Positions 27,668-37,695 of a stretch of DNA of 64,000 nucleotides are shown in pieces. The notes under the pieces were generated by a model that made no database searches, was not told the origin of the DNA, and saw only the letters and a program-made list of their open reading frames with translations. The stretch spans positions 1-64,000 of the forward strand of contig VEFU01000008.1 in assembly GCA_007679095.1 (NCBI GenBank), given 5' to 3'. The stretch comes from Paenibacillus bovis. Its GTDB lineage: Bacteria; Bacillota; Bacilli; Bacillales; Bacillaceae_C. Numbering within the stretch: the stretch's first letter is position 1; each line of letters opens with the position of its first letter. A program made the position numbers and the translations under genes.

Positions 27668-29023
27668 ATGCACATCATTGTGGTAGGATTAAATTATAAA
27701 ACGGCTCCTGTTGAAATAAGAGAACAGCTCGCATTCTCAGAAACAGAATTACATGATGCTATGCACGCGTTGCAACAGAAAAAAAGCATTTTGGAAAATG
27801 TAATCGTCTCTACATGTAACCGTACAGAGGTTTACGCTGTAGTGGATCAGATTCATACAGGCCGCTATTATATTAAAGAGTTTTTATCAGAATGGTTTAA
27901 AATAGAGAAAGAAGAATTTTCTCCATACTTATTTATTTATGAACAAGAAGATGCAGCCCATCATTTATTCAAAGTGACTTGTGGATTGAATTCGATGGTA
28001 CTAGGGGAAACGCAAATTTTAGGACAAGTTAGAAATAGTTTCTTGCTTGCACAAGAAAAAGGTGCGACAGGTACTATTTTCAATCATTTAATGAAACAAG
28101 CTATTACGTTAGCAAAAAGAGCACACGCTGAAACAGATATTGGTGCAAATGCAGTTTCTGTAAGTTATGCTGCAGTAGAATTGGCGAAAAAAGTGTTTGG
28201 AAGTTTACAGGACAAACACGTACTTGTCATTGGTGCTGGAAAAATGGGTGAGCTAGCAATTAATAACCTTTATGCAAATGGTGCAACAAAGGTTACTGTT
28301 GTGAATCGAACATATGAAAAAGCTCATTCATTAGCAGAACAATTCTCGGGAACAGCAAAGCCACTGAATGAGTTACAGTGTGCATTAATAGAAGCAGATA
28401 TTGTCATTAGTTCTACAGGAGCTAATGGTTATATTGTAAAAAAAGAAATGATTGCTAGTATGGAAAAAATGCGTAAAGGACGTCCACTCTTTTTGATGGA
28501 CATAGCAGTTCCAAGAGATTTGGATCCAGCTATTGGCGAATTAGAAAATGCCTTCCTATATGATATTGATGATTTAGAGAATGTTGTAGAAGCTAATATG
28601 AAGGAACGGCAAATCGCCGCTGCGAAAATTATGGATATGATTGAAAGTGAAACGTTTGAGTTCCAAGAGTGGATTAATACTTTAGGTGTTGTTCCTGTAA
28701 TTGCCTCTTTACGAGAGAAGGCATTGTCGATTCAAGCAGAAACAATGAAAAGTATTGAACGGAAGCTACCTAATTTATCAGAACGCGAGCGAAAAGTGGT
28801 TAGTAAGCACACAAAAAGTATCGTGAATCAACTTCTCAAACATCCAATACTGCAAGTGAAGGAATTCTCATCTCATGAAGATGCACAAGAGAAAATTGAG
28901 CTTTTTAAACAAATATTTGATCTTGAAGAAACGAGAGATGGAAAGATTGAACCAGCATCAACTACAAAAATAGATAAAGCAAAGAAGAAGTTATCTACTT
29001 CACTTCCATCTTTCCAGTCGTAA
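27668..29023 (+). CDS. hemA: Glutamyl-tRNA reductase
   Basis: This 451-residue enzyme makes glutamate-1-semialdehyde from Glu-tRNA with NADPH, the first step of C5 haem synthesis. Cys50 in [10 protein letters not shown] is the catalytic thiol; the NADPH fold has [20 protein letters not shown] precedes the ATG. It opens hemAXCDBL, with a PerR-type box in its promoter, so peroxide should raise expression. Confidence 0.96.
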   Translation: MHIIVVGLNYKTAPVEIREQLAFSETELHDAMHALQQKKSILENVIVSTCNRTEVYAVVDQIHTGRYYIKEFLSEWFKIEKEEFSPYLFIYEQEDAAHHLFKVTCGLNSMVLGETQILGQVRNSFLLAQEKGATGTIFNHLMKQAITLAKRAHAETDIGANAVSVSYAAVELAKKVFGSLQDKHVLVIGAGKMGELAINNLYANGATKVTVVNRTYEKAHSLAEQFSGTAKPLNELQCALIEADIVISSTGANGYIVKKEMIASMEKMRKGRPLFLMDIAVPRDLDPAIGELENAFLYDIDDLENVVEANMKERQIAAAKIMDMIESETFEFQEWINTLGVVPVIASLREKALSIQAETMKSIERKLPNLSERERKVVSKHTKSIVNQLLKHPILQVKEFSSHEDAQEKIELFKQIFDLEETRDGKIEPASTTKIDKAKKKLSTSLPSFQS

Positions 29024-29036
29024 GAGGACGTGACAT

Positions 29037-29864
29037 ATGATAGATGTAATAATGGTTAGGTTACCTGAAATAGTCTTAATCATTTATGCCTTTTCCACTT
29101 TATTATATTTTTTCGATTTCATTGAACATAATCAGAAGGCAAACAAAATTGCCTTCTGGCTACTTTCAATTGTTTGGATACTTCAAACAATTTTTTTGTT
29201 TTTGTATATGTACAAGACAGGCAGATTCCCGGTGTTAACCTTATTTGAAGGACTTTATTTTTATTCATGGGTATTAATTACTTTATCCCTTGCTATTCAT
29301 CGTATAGTCCAAATGGAGTTCACACTATTTTTCACGAATCTACTTGGCTTTACCATTATGGCTATTCATGCATTTGTTCCTAGTCAAGTACCAGCAATGG
29401 CGGAACAACTTATATCAGAATTACTTTTCATACATGTTACAATGGCGATTGTTTCATATGGTGCATTTTCTTTATCCTTTGTCTTTTCTATTCTTTATTT
29501 ATTACAATATAAACTGTTGAAAGAAAAGAAGTGGAAGCAACGTATATGGCGTTTAGGAGATTTAACGAAATTAGAAAACATCTCCTATTTATTTAATGCG
29601 ATTGGTGTCCCAATATTATTGCTAAGTTTAATTCTTGGCTTAATATGGGCTTTTATAAAACTACCAATAGTACCGTGGTACGATTTAAAAATCATTGGTT
29701 CCTTTATTCTTTTAATCATTTATGGAATCGTTTTGTATCTTCGCATTAAGAAATCACTATATGGTAGAAATTTAGCAACGTGGAATATCGCTGCATTTTT
29801 AATTGTTTTAGTTAATTTTTTCTTAGTTAGTAGATTATCAACATTTCACATATGGTATCAGTAA
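29037..29864 (+). CDS. hemX: HemX, membrane protein of the haem operon
   Basis: The 275-residue protein has about eight transmembrane segments and belongs to the CcsA/cytochrome c assembly family ([21 protein letters not shown] resembles the WWD region). In B. subtilis HemX lowers the level of HemA. It lies between hemA and hemC, 13 bp after hemA. Confidence 0.92.
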   Translation: MIDVIMVRLPEIVLIIYAFSTLLYFFDFIEHNQKANKIAFWLLSIVWILQTIFLFLYMYKTGRFPVLTLFEGLYFYSWVLITLSLAIHRIVQMEFTLFFTNLLGFTIMAIHAFVPSQVPAMAEQLISELLFIHVTMAIVSYGAFSLSFVFSILYLLQYKLLKEKKWKQRIWRLGDLTKLENISYLFNAIGVPILLLSLILGLIWAFIKLPIVPWYDLKIIGSFILLIIYGIVLYLRIKKSLYGRNLATWNIAAFLIVLVNFFLVSRLSTFHIWYQ

Positions 29865-29887
29865 AAAATGGTCGCGAAGGAGGATGT

Positions 29888-30823
29888 ATGGTGAGAAAAA
29901 TTATTATAGGTTCCCGAAGAAGTAAGCTTGCATTGACTCAAACAAATTGGGTGCGTGAACAACTTGAAAAACTAGGTGCACCTTTTGAGTTTGAAATTAA
30001 GGAGATTGTTACTAAAGGGGATCGAATTCTTGATGTCACCCTCTCAAAAGTTGGGGGTAAAGGATTGTTTGTCAAAGAGATTGAACAGGCACTTTTAGAT
30101 GGAGAAATTGATATGGCTGTACATAGTATGAAGGATATGCCTGCAGTTTTACCTGATGGGTTAACAATTGGTTGTATTCCAGAAAGAGAAGATGTACGCG
30201 ACGTATTGATTTCTAAAGGAAATATAAAGTTAAAAGATTTACCAGAAGGTGCGATAGTTGGGACAAGTAGTTTACGTAGAAGTGCACAAATACTAGCAGT
30301 GCGTCCAGATTTAGAAATTAAGTGGATTCGTGGGAATATAGAAACACGTTTATCTAAATTAGAGACAGAAGATTATGATGCTATTATTTTGGCTGCAGCA
30401 GGACTTGCAAGAATGGGATGGAATAAAGATATTGTAACAGAATACTTAGAACCAGAAGATTGCCTACCTGCTATCGGTCAAGGAGCATTAGGAATCGAGT
30501 GTCGTGAGGACGATAAAGAATTACTAGAACAATTAGCATTACTTACTTCTAATGTAACTGCACGTGCAGTTGATGCTGAACGAGTATTTCTTGAAAAAAT
30601 GGAAGGTAGCTGCCAAGTACCGATTGCTGGCTATGGAACGATAACTGCAGATGATGAAATACAGTTAACTGCACTTGTCGCATCTCCTGACGGTAAAATT
30701 GTGTATAAAGAAACAATTACAGGCTCTGAACCAAGGTTAGTTGGAGAGGAAGCAGCCGAGATATTAAGTAAACAAGGAGCAAAAAACCTAATAGACAAGG
30801 TGAAAGAAGAGTTAGAAAAATGA
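29888..30823 (+). CDS. hemC: Porphobilinogen deaminase (hydroxymethylbilane synthase)
   Basis: The 311-residue enzyme joins four porphobilinogens. Cys242 ([12 protein letters not shown]) binds the dipyrromethane cofactor; [17 protein letters not shown] and GTSSLRR are conserved. GAAGGAGG lies 4 nt before ATG 29888 and 7 nt before GTG 29891; either may be used. The last 4 bases overlap hemD. Confidence 0.96.
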   Translation: MVRKIIIGSRRSKLALTQTNWVREQLEKLGAPFEFEIKEIVTKGDRILDVTLSKVGGKGLFVKEIEQALLDGEIDMAVHSMKDMPAVLPDGLTIGCIPEREDVRDVLISKGNIKLKDLPEGAIVGTSSLRRSAQILAVRPDLEIKWIRGNIETRLSKLETEDYDAIILAAAGLARMGWNKDIVTEYLEPEDCLPAIGQGALGIECREDDKELLEQLALLTSNVTARAVDAERVFLEKMEGSCQVPIAGYGTITADDEIQLTALVASPDGKIVYKETITGSEPRLVGEEAAEILSKQGAKNLIDKVKEELEK

Positions 30824-31623
30824 CCGTAAGGCACAAACCCCTAAAAGGTCAACATGTTTTAATAACACGTGGTGGTGAGCAAGGAGAGAAATTTTGTATG
30901 GATGTTGCCAATGCTGGTGGTATTCCGCACATGGTTCCTCTAATTGATTTCCGACCGTACAAAGATGTAAATGAGTCGTACTATAAGAGTAATATTAGCC
31001 AATATGATTGGATTATTTTTACTAGTAAAAACGGTGTGCTTCATTTTTTTCAGCATTTTAAAGAAAATCCTAAAGAACAACTATTTCATGAAGGTAAAAT
31101 TAAGTTTGCAGTAGTGGGAGAAAAGACGAAGGAAGCGCTAGAACGATACCATATTGCATCACATTTTATGCCTAATGTTTATACTGCAGAGGCATTTGCT
31201 AATGAATTTGATCCTCTTGACGAGCAACCTAAAAAGGTATTAATTGCCAAAGGGAATTTAGCTAGTACTGTAATAGCGGAACGATTTCGAACACAAGGAA
31301 TTCGGGCGGATGAATGGATTATATATGAGACATTTTATCCAACTGCAAATGTTGGGAAATTAACTCAACTATTAAAAAATGAACTGATTAATGTTACTGC
31401 TTTTACAAGCCCATCCACATTCAATCACTTTTTGAAAATTGTTCAGCAGCACCATCTCTCGTATGCTTTAGAAAATCTAATTGTAGCAGCAATTGGAACT
31501 GTTACAAAACAAAGAATTGAACAGGCAGGTTTTAAAGTTCATATATGTCCAGATACTTTTACGATTGATGAAATGTTTGCCGCCATATGTTCGTATTTTG
31601 AACGAAAGGAAGATACTTTTTGA
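30820..31623 (+). CDS. hemD: Uroporphyrinogen-III synthase
   Basis: The 267-residue protein has the two-lobe fold of Hem[25 protein letters not shown] and [14 protein letters not shown] are family patterns. It cyclises hydroxymethylbilane with D-ring inversion. Sequence is weakly conserved in this family, so position (ATGA overlap with hemC and overlap with hemB) adds support. Confidence 0.92.
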   Translation: MTVRHKPLKGQHVLITRGGEQGEKFCMDVANAGGIPHMVPLIDFRPYKDVNESYYKSNISQYDWIIFTSKNGVLHFFQHFKENPKEQLFHEGKIKFAVVGEKTKEALERYHIASHFMPNVYTAEAFANEFDPLDEQPKKVLIAKGNLASTVIAERFRTQGIRADEWIIYETFYPTANVGKLTQLLKNELINVTAFTSPSTFNHFLKIVQQHHLSYALENLIVAAIGTVTKQRIEQAGFKVHICPDTFTIDEMFAAICSYFERKEDTF

Positions 31624-32612
31624 ATACATTAGAATTTAAGAGACATCGACGTTTACGAAAAACTGCAGCAATTCGCTCTATGGTTCGTGAAACGCATTTG
31701 CATACAGAAGATTTTATTTATCCTATTTTTATCGTGGAGGGAGAAAATCAAAAAAATGAAGTCCCTTCGATGCCAGGAGTATTCCAAATTTCGTTAGACT
31801 TGTTAAAATCTGAACTGGATGAAATAGTAGCATTAGGTATCAAAGCTGTTATTCTTTTTGGAGTGCCTAATGAAAACGATAAGGATGAGTGTGGTACAGG
31901 GGCCTTCCATGATCATGGTATTGTTCAATTAGCAACGAAAGAAGTAAAGAAACACTATCCTGAATTGTTAGTTGTTGCGGACACATGTTTATGTGAGTAT
32001 ACAGATCACGGTCATTGTGGCATCGTAGAAAATGGAACAGTGTTAAATGATGAAAGTCTAGAATTACTAGTCAAAACAGCAGTGAGTCAAGCAGAAGCAG
32101 GTGCAGATATCATCGCACCTTCCAATATGATGGATGGATTCGTTGTAGCGATTAGAAAGGGACTGGATGAAGCCGGTTTTATTGATATTCCAATTATGTC
32201 CTATGCAGTTAAATATTCTTCTGCTTTTTATGGTCCATTCCGTGACGCAGCAAATAGTGCACCACAATTTGGAGATCGTAAAACATACCAAATGGATCCT
32301 GCCAATCGCATGGAAGCACTGCGTGAAGCTGAGTCCGATATAGAAGAAGGAGCAGATTTCTTAATTGTAAAACCAGCTCTATCCTATATGGATATTATAC
32401 GTGATGTAAAGAATCATTTTAATGCACCTATTGTTGCTTATAATGTTAGTGGTGAATATGCGATGATTAAGGCCGCTGCTGCCAATGGATGGATTGACGA
32501 ACGATCCATCATATTAGAAATGTTAACAAGCATGAAACGTGCAGGTGCTGATCTTATTATTACGTATTTTGCAAAAGATGTAGCAGGATGGTTACAAGAT
32601 ACTAAACAATAA
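31620..32612 (+). CDS. hemB: Delta-aminolevulinic acid dehydratase (porphobilinogen synthase)
   Basis: The 330-residue enzyme condenses two aminolevulinates. Lys198 and Lys251 (LIVKPALSY) are the Schiff-base lysines; the zinc cysteines are Cys123, Cys125 and Cys133. The start is TTG 31620 with GAAAGGA about 9 nt upstream, overlapping the hemD stop. Confidence 0.96.
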   Translation: MNTLEFKRHRRLRKTAAIRSMVRETHLHTEDFIYPIFIVEGENQKNEVPSMPGVFQISLDLLKSELDEIVALGIKAVILFGVPNENDKDECGTGAFHDHGIVQLATKEVKKHYPELLVVADTCLCEYTDHGHCGIVENGTVLNDESLELLVKTAVSQAEAGADIIAPSNMMDGFVVAIRKGLDEAGFIDIPIMSYAVKYSSAFYGPFRDAANSAPQFGDRKTYQMDPANRMEALREAESDIEEGADFLIVKPALSYMDIIRDVKNHFNAPIVAYNVSGEYAMIKAAAANGWIDERSIILEMLTSMKRAGADLIITYFAKDVAGWLQDTKQ

Positions 32613-32633
32613 TAATGGAACGGAGGAATGAAA

Positions 32634-33923
32634 TTGAGATCATATGAAAAGTCTCAACAAGCATTTCAAGAAGCTGTAAAGTTAATGCCTGGTGGTGTTA
32701 ATAGTCCAGTACGTGCCTTTAAATCAGTAGATATGGACCCAATTTTTATGGAGAGAGGAAAAGGCTCCCGCATTTTCGATATTGATGGAAATGAATATAT
32801 TGATTATGTACTCTCATGGGGTCCGCTTATTTTAGGACATGCAAATGACCGTGTCGTAGAAGCTATTAAAAAAGTAGCTGAAGATGGTACAAGCTTTGGG
32901 GCGCCAACATTATTGGAAAATAAACTAGCGAATCTAGTTATTGAACGTGTCCCTTCCATTGAAATAGTTAGGATGGTTTCATCTGGAACAGAAGCTACAA
33001 TGAGTGCACTTAGATTAGCACGTGGTTACACTGGTCGTAATAAAATTATGAAATTTGAAGGCTGTTACCATGGACATGGAGATTCTCTCTTAATAAAAGC
33101 TGGTTCCGGTGTTGCAACGTTAGGTTTACCTGATAGTCCAGGTGTTCCAGAAGGCATTGCAAAAAATACAATCACCGTTCCATATAACGATTTGGAAAGT
33201 GTTCGATATGCTTTTGAGCAATATGGTGATGATATTGCTGGAATTATTGTGGAGCCAGTTGCTGGTAATATGGGAGTAGTACCTCCACGCCCTGGATTTT
33301 TGCAAGGTTTACGTGACATTACGAACGAATATGGATCATTACTCATTTTTGATGAAGTAATGACAGGGTTCCGTGTTGGTTACAATTGTGCACAAGGTTA
33401 CTTTGGAATAACACCTGATATTACTTGTTTAGGAAAAGTAATAGGTGGGGGACTACCAGTTGGTGCATACGGTGGTAAGGCAGAAATTATGGAAAAGATT
33501 GCGCCAAGCGGACCAATCTATCAAGCAGGTACATTATCAGGAAATCCTTTGGCAATGACAGCGGGTTATGAAACACTTAGTCAATTAACCCCTGAATCGT
33601 ATGACGATTTTATTAGAAAAGCAGACGAATTAGAAGCTGGGTTGAGACCGGCAGCAAATAAGTATAATATTCCTCATACGATTAATCGTGCTGGATCTAT
33701 GATTGGTATTTTCTTCACAAATGAAGATGTATACAATTATGAGCAAGCGAAAACATCTGATTTAGAACTATTCTCTAAATATTATCGCGAAATGGCTTAC
33801 GAAGGAGTATTTTTGCCTCCTTCCCAATTTGAAGGTTTATTTTTATCTACAGCACATACCGATGATGATATTGCTGCTACTATTGCAGCTGCTGAGAGAG
33901 CATTTGAAAAAATAAGTAAATAA
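32634..33923 (+). CDS. hemL: Glutamate-1-semialdehyde 2,1-aminomutase
   Basis: This PLP enzyme of 429 residues makes 5-aminolevulinate. Lys268 ([17 protein letters not shown]) binds PLP. I chose TTG 32634 over ATG 32628 because GGAGG is only 1 nt from the ATG but 7 nt from the TTG, and the resulting MRSYEKS agrees with known HemL proteins. It ends the haem operon before a terminator. Confidence 0.95.
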   Translation: MRSYEKSQQAFQEAVKLMPGGVNSPVRAFKSVDMDPIFMERGKGSRIFDIDGNEYIDYVLSWGPLILGHANDRVVEAIKKVAEDGTSFGAPTLLENKLANLVIERVPSIEIVRMVSSGTEATMSALRLARGYTGRNKIMKFEGCYHGHGDSLLIKAGSGVATLGLPDSPGVPEGIAKNTITVPYNDLESVRYAFEQYGDDIAGIIVEPVAGNMGVVPPRPGFLQGLRDITNEYGSLLIFDEVMTGFRVGYNCAQGYFGITPDITCLGKVIGGGLPVGAYGGKAEIMEKIAPSGPIYQAGTLSGNPLAMTAGYETLSQLTPESYDDFIRKADELEAGLRPAANKYNIPHTINRAGSMIGIFFTNEDVYNYEQAKTSDLELFSKYYREMAYEGVFLPPSQFEGLFLSTAHTDDDIAATIAAAERAFEKISK

Positions 33924-33930
33924 TCACCAC

Positions 33931-33968
33931 ATAACGGCATGGTCATAGTACCATACCGTTATTTTTTT
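33931..33968 (+). terminator. Terminator of the hem operon
   Basis: ATAACGGCATGGT pairs with ACCATACCGTTAT (one mismatch), then a run of seven T. Confidence 0.9.
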
Positions 33969-34047
33969 GTTCTTAAAACCTTTCTACTTACATAGGCTGT
34001 TAGTGACCTAATATTATTTGTAGTGGATTTGAAAGGAGGAATGAAGC

Positions 34048-35436
34048 TTGCCTGATCGTCAACAAACATCCCTAAGGTTCCCGCTCGAGGAGTCTGTTTG
34101 GTTTGAAAAAGGACAGGAAGTAGATGAACTAATTTCGTTATCATTAGATCCTTATATAACGGTTTTAGATGAGGTGGAATTTATAGTTCTGAAAGGCTCG
34201 CTTGAACTGAGTGGTGAATATAGACATGCGTATAGCAATAGTGATGTCGAGTCGTTTTCTGTTCCAGGAAGAACATATATGCAAACGACAGAAATTAGAA
34301 ATGACGGAAATAGTGAGTTTTCACACCATTTCCCAGTAGATATAACAATTCCGAGATCAAGAGTGACCAATTTAGAAGAATTAGAAATTGAAGTAGAATC
34401 GATTGATTATGACCTACTAGATGGTGAAAGGCTGAAATTAATAGCAGATATCTATGTACATGGAGTTTATTCTGATAATGAGATAGTGGAGGAAGAAGAC
34501 GTTTCAGCTCAGGTAGAAGAGGATTCATTTGCATCAGAGTTAGAATTAGAATCTGTGCGTTCTGAAGTGGATGAGGAAGAGATTGTGGAAGTGGAGGTAT
34601 TGGAACAACAATCACAGCCTGAGATCATACAACAAGATTCCACTTCTATCGAGTCTTCATATGAGTCATCTCAACAGTTAGTGGATGAGGAAGAGATTGT
34701 GGAAGTGGAGGTATTGGAACAACAATCACAGCCTGAGATCATACAACAAGATGCCACTTCTATCGAGTCTTCATATGAGTCATCTCAACAGTTAGTGGAT
34801 GAGGAAGAGATTGTGGAAGTGGAGGTATTGGAACAACAATCACAGCCTGAGATCATACAACAAGATGCCACTTCTATCGAGTCTTCATATGAGTCATCTC
34901 AACAGTTAGTGGATGAGGAAGAGGATTTATTTACTCCGTTCCGTACAGAAGCAACGATAGTACCTGAAAGCGTTAAGAAAGATAATGCTGAACAAGAAAA
35001 TTTTAAGCAACATAAGGTTCAATCATTACCGGAAATTGCTCTTCATTCTATTGAAGAACATGACCTGGCAGAGGTGAGAAATATAGAATCTTCTTCATAT
35101 GTTATAGATGATTACATGGAGGATGAATCCCCTCAAGACGCTGAGTCAAGTAGTGACCATCAGGAACCTACTAATAAAGTGAAGAAAAAGAAAGATAAGT
35201 ACAAAACGATGTCATTTGCTGATTTCTTCGCTAGAAAGGAAGAGGAAGAATCAGCTAAATTACGAGTTTGTTTAGTGCAGCATGGTGATTCATTAGAACA
35301 AATAGCTGATAGGTATGATGTTAGTGTTCAGCAAATTTTAAGAGAAAATAAGTTAGACGCAAATCATGAAGTATATGAAGGTCAAGTGCTTTATATTCCA
35401 TCGAAAAGTGTTCCGATTTTAAAGAAACATTACTAG
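34048..35436 (+). CDS. spoVID: Spore morphogenesis protein SpoVID with tandem repeats and C-terminal LysM
   Basis: SpoVID helps the coat encase the spore. The N-terminal ~150 residues form the conserved domain (PLEESVWFEKGQEVDELISL). Residues 174-287 are three 38-residue repeats (VDEEEIVEVEVLEQQ...SSQQL) plus part of a fourth; the middle is very acidic. A LysM motif lies at about 408-455 (GDSLEQIADRYDVSVQQILREN). The start is TTG with AAAGGAGG 8 nt upstream; a nearby ATG is out of frame. It lies between hemL and ysxE, as in B. subtilis. Confidence 0.92.
   Translation: MPDRQQTSLRFPLEESVWFEKGQEVDELISLSLDPYITVLDEVEFIVLKGSLELSGEYRHAYSNSDVESFSVPGRTYMQTTEIRNDGNSEFSHHFPVDITIPRSRVTNLEELEIEVESIDYDLLDGERLKLIADIYVHGVYSDNEIVEEEDVSAQVEEDSFASELELESVRSEVDEEEIVEVEVLEQQSQPEIIQQDSTSIESSYESSQQLVDEEEIVEVEVLEQQSQPEIIQQDATSIESSYESSQQLVDEEEIVEVEVLEQQSQPEIIQQDATSIESSYESSQQLVDEEEDLFTPFRTEATIVPESVKKDNAEQENFKQHKVQSLPEIALHSIEEHDLAEVRNIESSSYVIDDYMEDESPQDAESSSDHQEPTNKVKKKKDKYKTMSFADFFARKEEEESAKLRVCLVQHGDSLEQIADRYDVSVQQILRENKLDANHEVYEGQVLYIPSKSVPILKKHY
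34567..34908 (+). repeat. Three tandem 114-bp repeats inside spoVID
   Basis: Units begin at 34567, 34681 and 34795, and a truncated fourth begins at 34909. The three units look identical except for one base (GATTCC in the first, GATGCC in the others), which changes one codon. The near-identity indicates recent duplication and preserves frame. Confidence 0.95.
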
Positions 35437-36025
35437 AAATTGAAAGAGGGTGGGTTATTAACTAGATCTTAATATAGGCAATACTAGTGTACAATACCGC
35501 ATCGGAAATACACTACGCTCCCGGGGATTTAGAAAAGCGAAGGTTGCTTGCTTATCGGCGACAAGCAAATGTTCTGAGACAATGAAAGGCGTTCTTTGCC
35601 TTTCATGTATCAGGTTATTTGACCTCGAGCCGATAGCGCCTGCAGCTAGACAAAGAAAGTGAAAGGCGCTTGGGGCTTGAAGGAAGGCTAATTTCGCAAC
35701 ATCCTGTTGGCAGGCTCAAACAGCGACGTCCTGTCGCTTCGCCTGCACTAGTACGTCCATGTACTTCGCAACGCCTTCCTGACCCCAGGAGTCTGTTCGT
35801 TTTTTAGATCAAAGTTAAAAAATTACCCTACAATCGTATTTCAATCTGTTCTGTCCTGTAAAATCTGTTTTTTAAGGATTCTACAGGAAGCGCTTTTTGT
35901 AGGAAAAAGCTGAACTATCTTGAAAAAATTCAAGCAATAGTTTGGCTTTTATTTCTATCTACATTTTATTGTCTTCGGTTATGTACAAGGAAAAGAAAAG
36001 TTTTAAGGTGGAAACAGGTGATTAG
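35437..36025. repeat. Intergenic dispersed repeat module, copy E (long form)
   Basis: The 5' core (35495-35518, TACCGCATCGGAAATACACT) matches copies A and B. It is followed by about 300 bp of nested palindromes (TGAAAGGCG/CGCC..TTTCA, CAACATCCTGTTG, AGCGACGTCCTGTCGCT, GAAGGAAGGC/GCCTTCC) and ends in the hairpin at 35905. No gene is seen. The nested palindromes look like those of Bacillaceae-type intergenic repeats. Confidence 0.7.
35905..35952 (+). terminator. Hairpin at the end of repeat copy E
   Basis: AAAAGCTGAACTATCTTGAA pairs with TTCAAGCAATAGTTTGGCTTTT with a few mismatches, then TATTTC. It is a variant of the GATAGTTCGG hairpin. Confidence 0.65.
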
Positions 36026-37054
36026 ATGGAGAATCAATATCATAGTGAACTAGAGAAAGTGATTAGGCACTACGGATTGGAAATTAGTTATGTAGAAAAG
36101 CATGGGCGAGTATTTAAGTTATATACGGATAAAGGCGAGTTTGCATTGAAGAGAATGAATGCAAAGAACGGAATAGATTTTCTATATTATGTACAGACAC
36201 TTTATCAGCGTGGATATAATCGTATCGTTCCTATTTACCCTTGTCAGGATGGAAGGTATGCAATTTTAGAAGGGGATTCCTTATATTATTTAATGCCCTG
36301 GCTTGAAAACAAGGAGAGAGATGGAGAGATAGGGAAGAATGTTGACCTGTTTCGTGAGCTTGCCAGAATGCACACATTATCTGTACGCGAAGTACCAATC
36401 ACGAAAGAGGAACGTCAAGAACATTATGACCGTACTAGTAGTCGCTGGGAAAGTGAACAAGAAGCTTTATTACTCTTCATTGAACGGTGTGAGAGACAAA
36501 CATATATGTCTCCTTTTCAGCTACTTTTTAGTACATTTTATAGTGAAATATACGGTGGACAGCGGTATGCTTTAGCTAAATTAAAAGATTGGTTTGAAAA
36601 AACAAAAGAAGAAACAAAAGCTCGAAGTGTCATCATACATGGGAAATTATCTAATGAACACTTTTTATATGATAAGAGTGGTCATGGATTTTTTTCGAAT
36701 TTTGAGCATGCAGCAATTTCATCTCCATTACATGATCTGCTCCCCTTTTTGGATCGTACATTAAGCACACATCCAAAACGGTTTGATGAAAGTTTGAAAT
36801 GGTTAGATGCTTATTTTCGATATTTTCCATTTAACGAAGAAGAAATGCTTTTGTTTCTAAGTTATTTAGCAAATCCTGGTCCCATTTTCCGAGTTGTAGA
36901 GAAATACTTTTCTACAGGAAAAGAAAAAAGTGAAATGAAATTTGTTACTCAGTTACAGCGTCAGTATTGGCGTATGAAAAATATTGAATATTTAGTGATG
37001 CAATTAGAAGAAATAGAAAAAAGAAAAAAAGAACAATCTACCCCTTCGGAATAA
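36026..37054 (+). CDS. ysxE: YsxE, spore coat-associated kinase-fold protein (CotS family)
   Basis: The 342-residue protein belongs to the CotS/YutH/YsxE group with a choline-kinase-like fold: GEFALKRMN holds the ATP-site lysine, and IHGKLSNEHFLYD replaces the usual HGDLxxxN catalytic loop, so kinase activity is doubtful. It is expected in the spore coat. The order spoVID-ysxE-valS agrees with B. subtilis. An AGGTGATT site precedes the ATG. Confidence 0.88.
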   Translation: MENQYHSELEKVIRHYGLEISYVEKHGRVFKLYTDKGEFALKRMNAKNGIDFLYYVQTLYQRGYNRIVPIYPCQDGRYAILEGDSLYYLMPWLENKERDGEIGKNVDLFRELARMHTLSVREVPITKEERQEHYDRTSSRWESEQEALLLFIERCERQTYMSPFQLLFSTFYSEIYGGQRYALAKLKDWFEKTKEETKARSVIIHGKLSNEHFLYDKSGHGFFSNFEHAAISSPLHDLLPFLDRTLSTHPKRFDESLKWLDAYFRYFPFNEEEMLLFLSYLANPGPIFRVVEKYFSTGKEKSEMKFVTQLQRQYWRMKNIEYLVMQLEEIEKRKKEQSTPSE

Positions 37055-37078
37055 AAAAGTGGATCGAAGGGGTATTTT
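37040..37078 (+). terminator. Terminator overlapping the ysxE stop codon
   Basis: ACCCCTTCG at 37040-37048 pairs with CGAAGGGGT at 37064-37072, then ATTTTTA. The ysxE stop lies in the loop. Confidence 0.75.
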
Positions 37079-37269
37079 TATATCCACTCGTTGTGAAATG
37101 CAATAATTGTGGCAATAAAAGTAGCTAAAATTAATACATCTAAAACAGTAGGGAAAATTAATGTTCTAATCGCTTGAAATACAGTAAATGGAACGATGAG
37201 TTGTCTGCACATTGCCTTGAAATGTAACTTCCATGAATAAAAAGTATACTGATTAAATTTCTTTTTCAT
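37078..37269 (-). CDS. 63-residue membrane protein of unknown function
   Basis: A perfect AGGAGG stands 8 nt before the minus-strand ATG. The product has a basic N terminus (MKKKFNQYTF) and one or two hydrophobic segments (QLIVPFTVFQAIRTLIFPTV, DVLILATFIATIIAF). It is convergent with ysxE. I do not recognise a family. Confidence 0.65.
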   Translation of the reverse strand: MKKKFNQYTFYSWKLHFKAMCRQLIVPFTVFQAIRTLIFPTVLDVLILATFIATIIAFHNEWI

Positions 37270-37366
37270 CCGATTAACCTCCTAATGAATTCGCCTAGTA
37301 TAAATTATGTAAAATTGGCTATGATGTGAGTAATCTTGAATAAAGATAGAAATTTTATTGAAATCA

Positions 37367-37394
37367 TTGACAATCTGCAAGGAAATTCTATACT
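37367..37394 (+). promoter_or_regulatory. Sigma-A promoter of the valS leader
   Basis: TTGACA at 37367-37372 and TATACT at 37389-37394 are 16 nt apart. They start the transcript that carries the T-box. Confidence 0.75.
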
Positions 37395-37414
37395 ATAAAT
37401 GAATAATGATAAAA

Positions 37415-37668
37415 ATGCATTGACAGGGAAGAGTACGTTAGTTAAGTTGCTTTCAGAGAGGAAAATCAAAGCTGTGAGATTTTCTAAGTGACACTAATGG
37501 AAGGTCGCCCTTGAGCAGTTTCTATGAACGAAAAATCAAGTAGTAGAAACCGGTTGAGAGCCGTTATGTATGTAAGTGCTGGATTTATTGTGTCTTGATA
37601 AATCCATGAAAAAAGGTGGTACCGCGAATCTGCTCCCTTCGTCCTTTTGACGGAGGGGGCTTTTTGTA
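37415..37668 (+). ncRNA. T-box riboswitch controlling valS
   Basis: The leader has the conserved T-box AGGTGGTACCGCG at 37614-37626, followed by the terminator GCTCCCTTCGTC/GACGGAGGGGGC (37632-37660) with TTTTT. The Stem I region carries AGAGAGGAAAATC-like and GTGAG elements, and a GTC at 37504-37506 is the probable valine specifier codon. Uncharged tRNA-Val should pair with the specifier and T-box and prevent termination. The specifier assignment needs a covariance model. Confidence 0.92.
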
Positions 37669-37695
37669 TTTGGAGAATGAAGTAGGAGGATGAAT

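Noticed and set aside
33949-33957. CATACCGT before spoVID as a sigma-E -10
   Set aside because: It lies inside the hem terminator stem, and no suitable -35 stands 14 nt upstream.
34567-34908. Repeats in spoVID considered as a CRISPR-like or mobile array
   Set aside because: The units are contiguous without spacers, stay in frame and encode a protein repeat.
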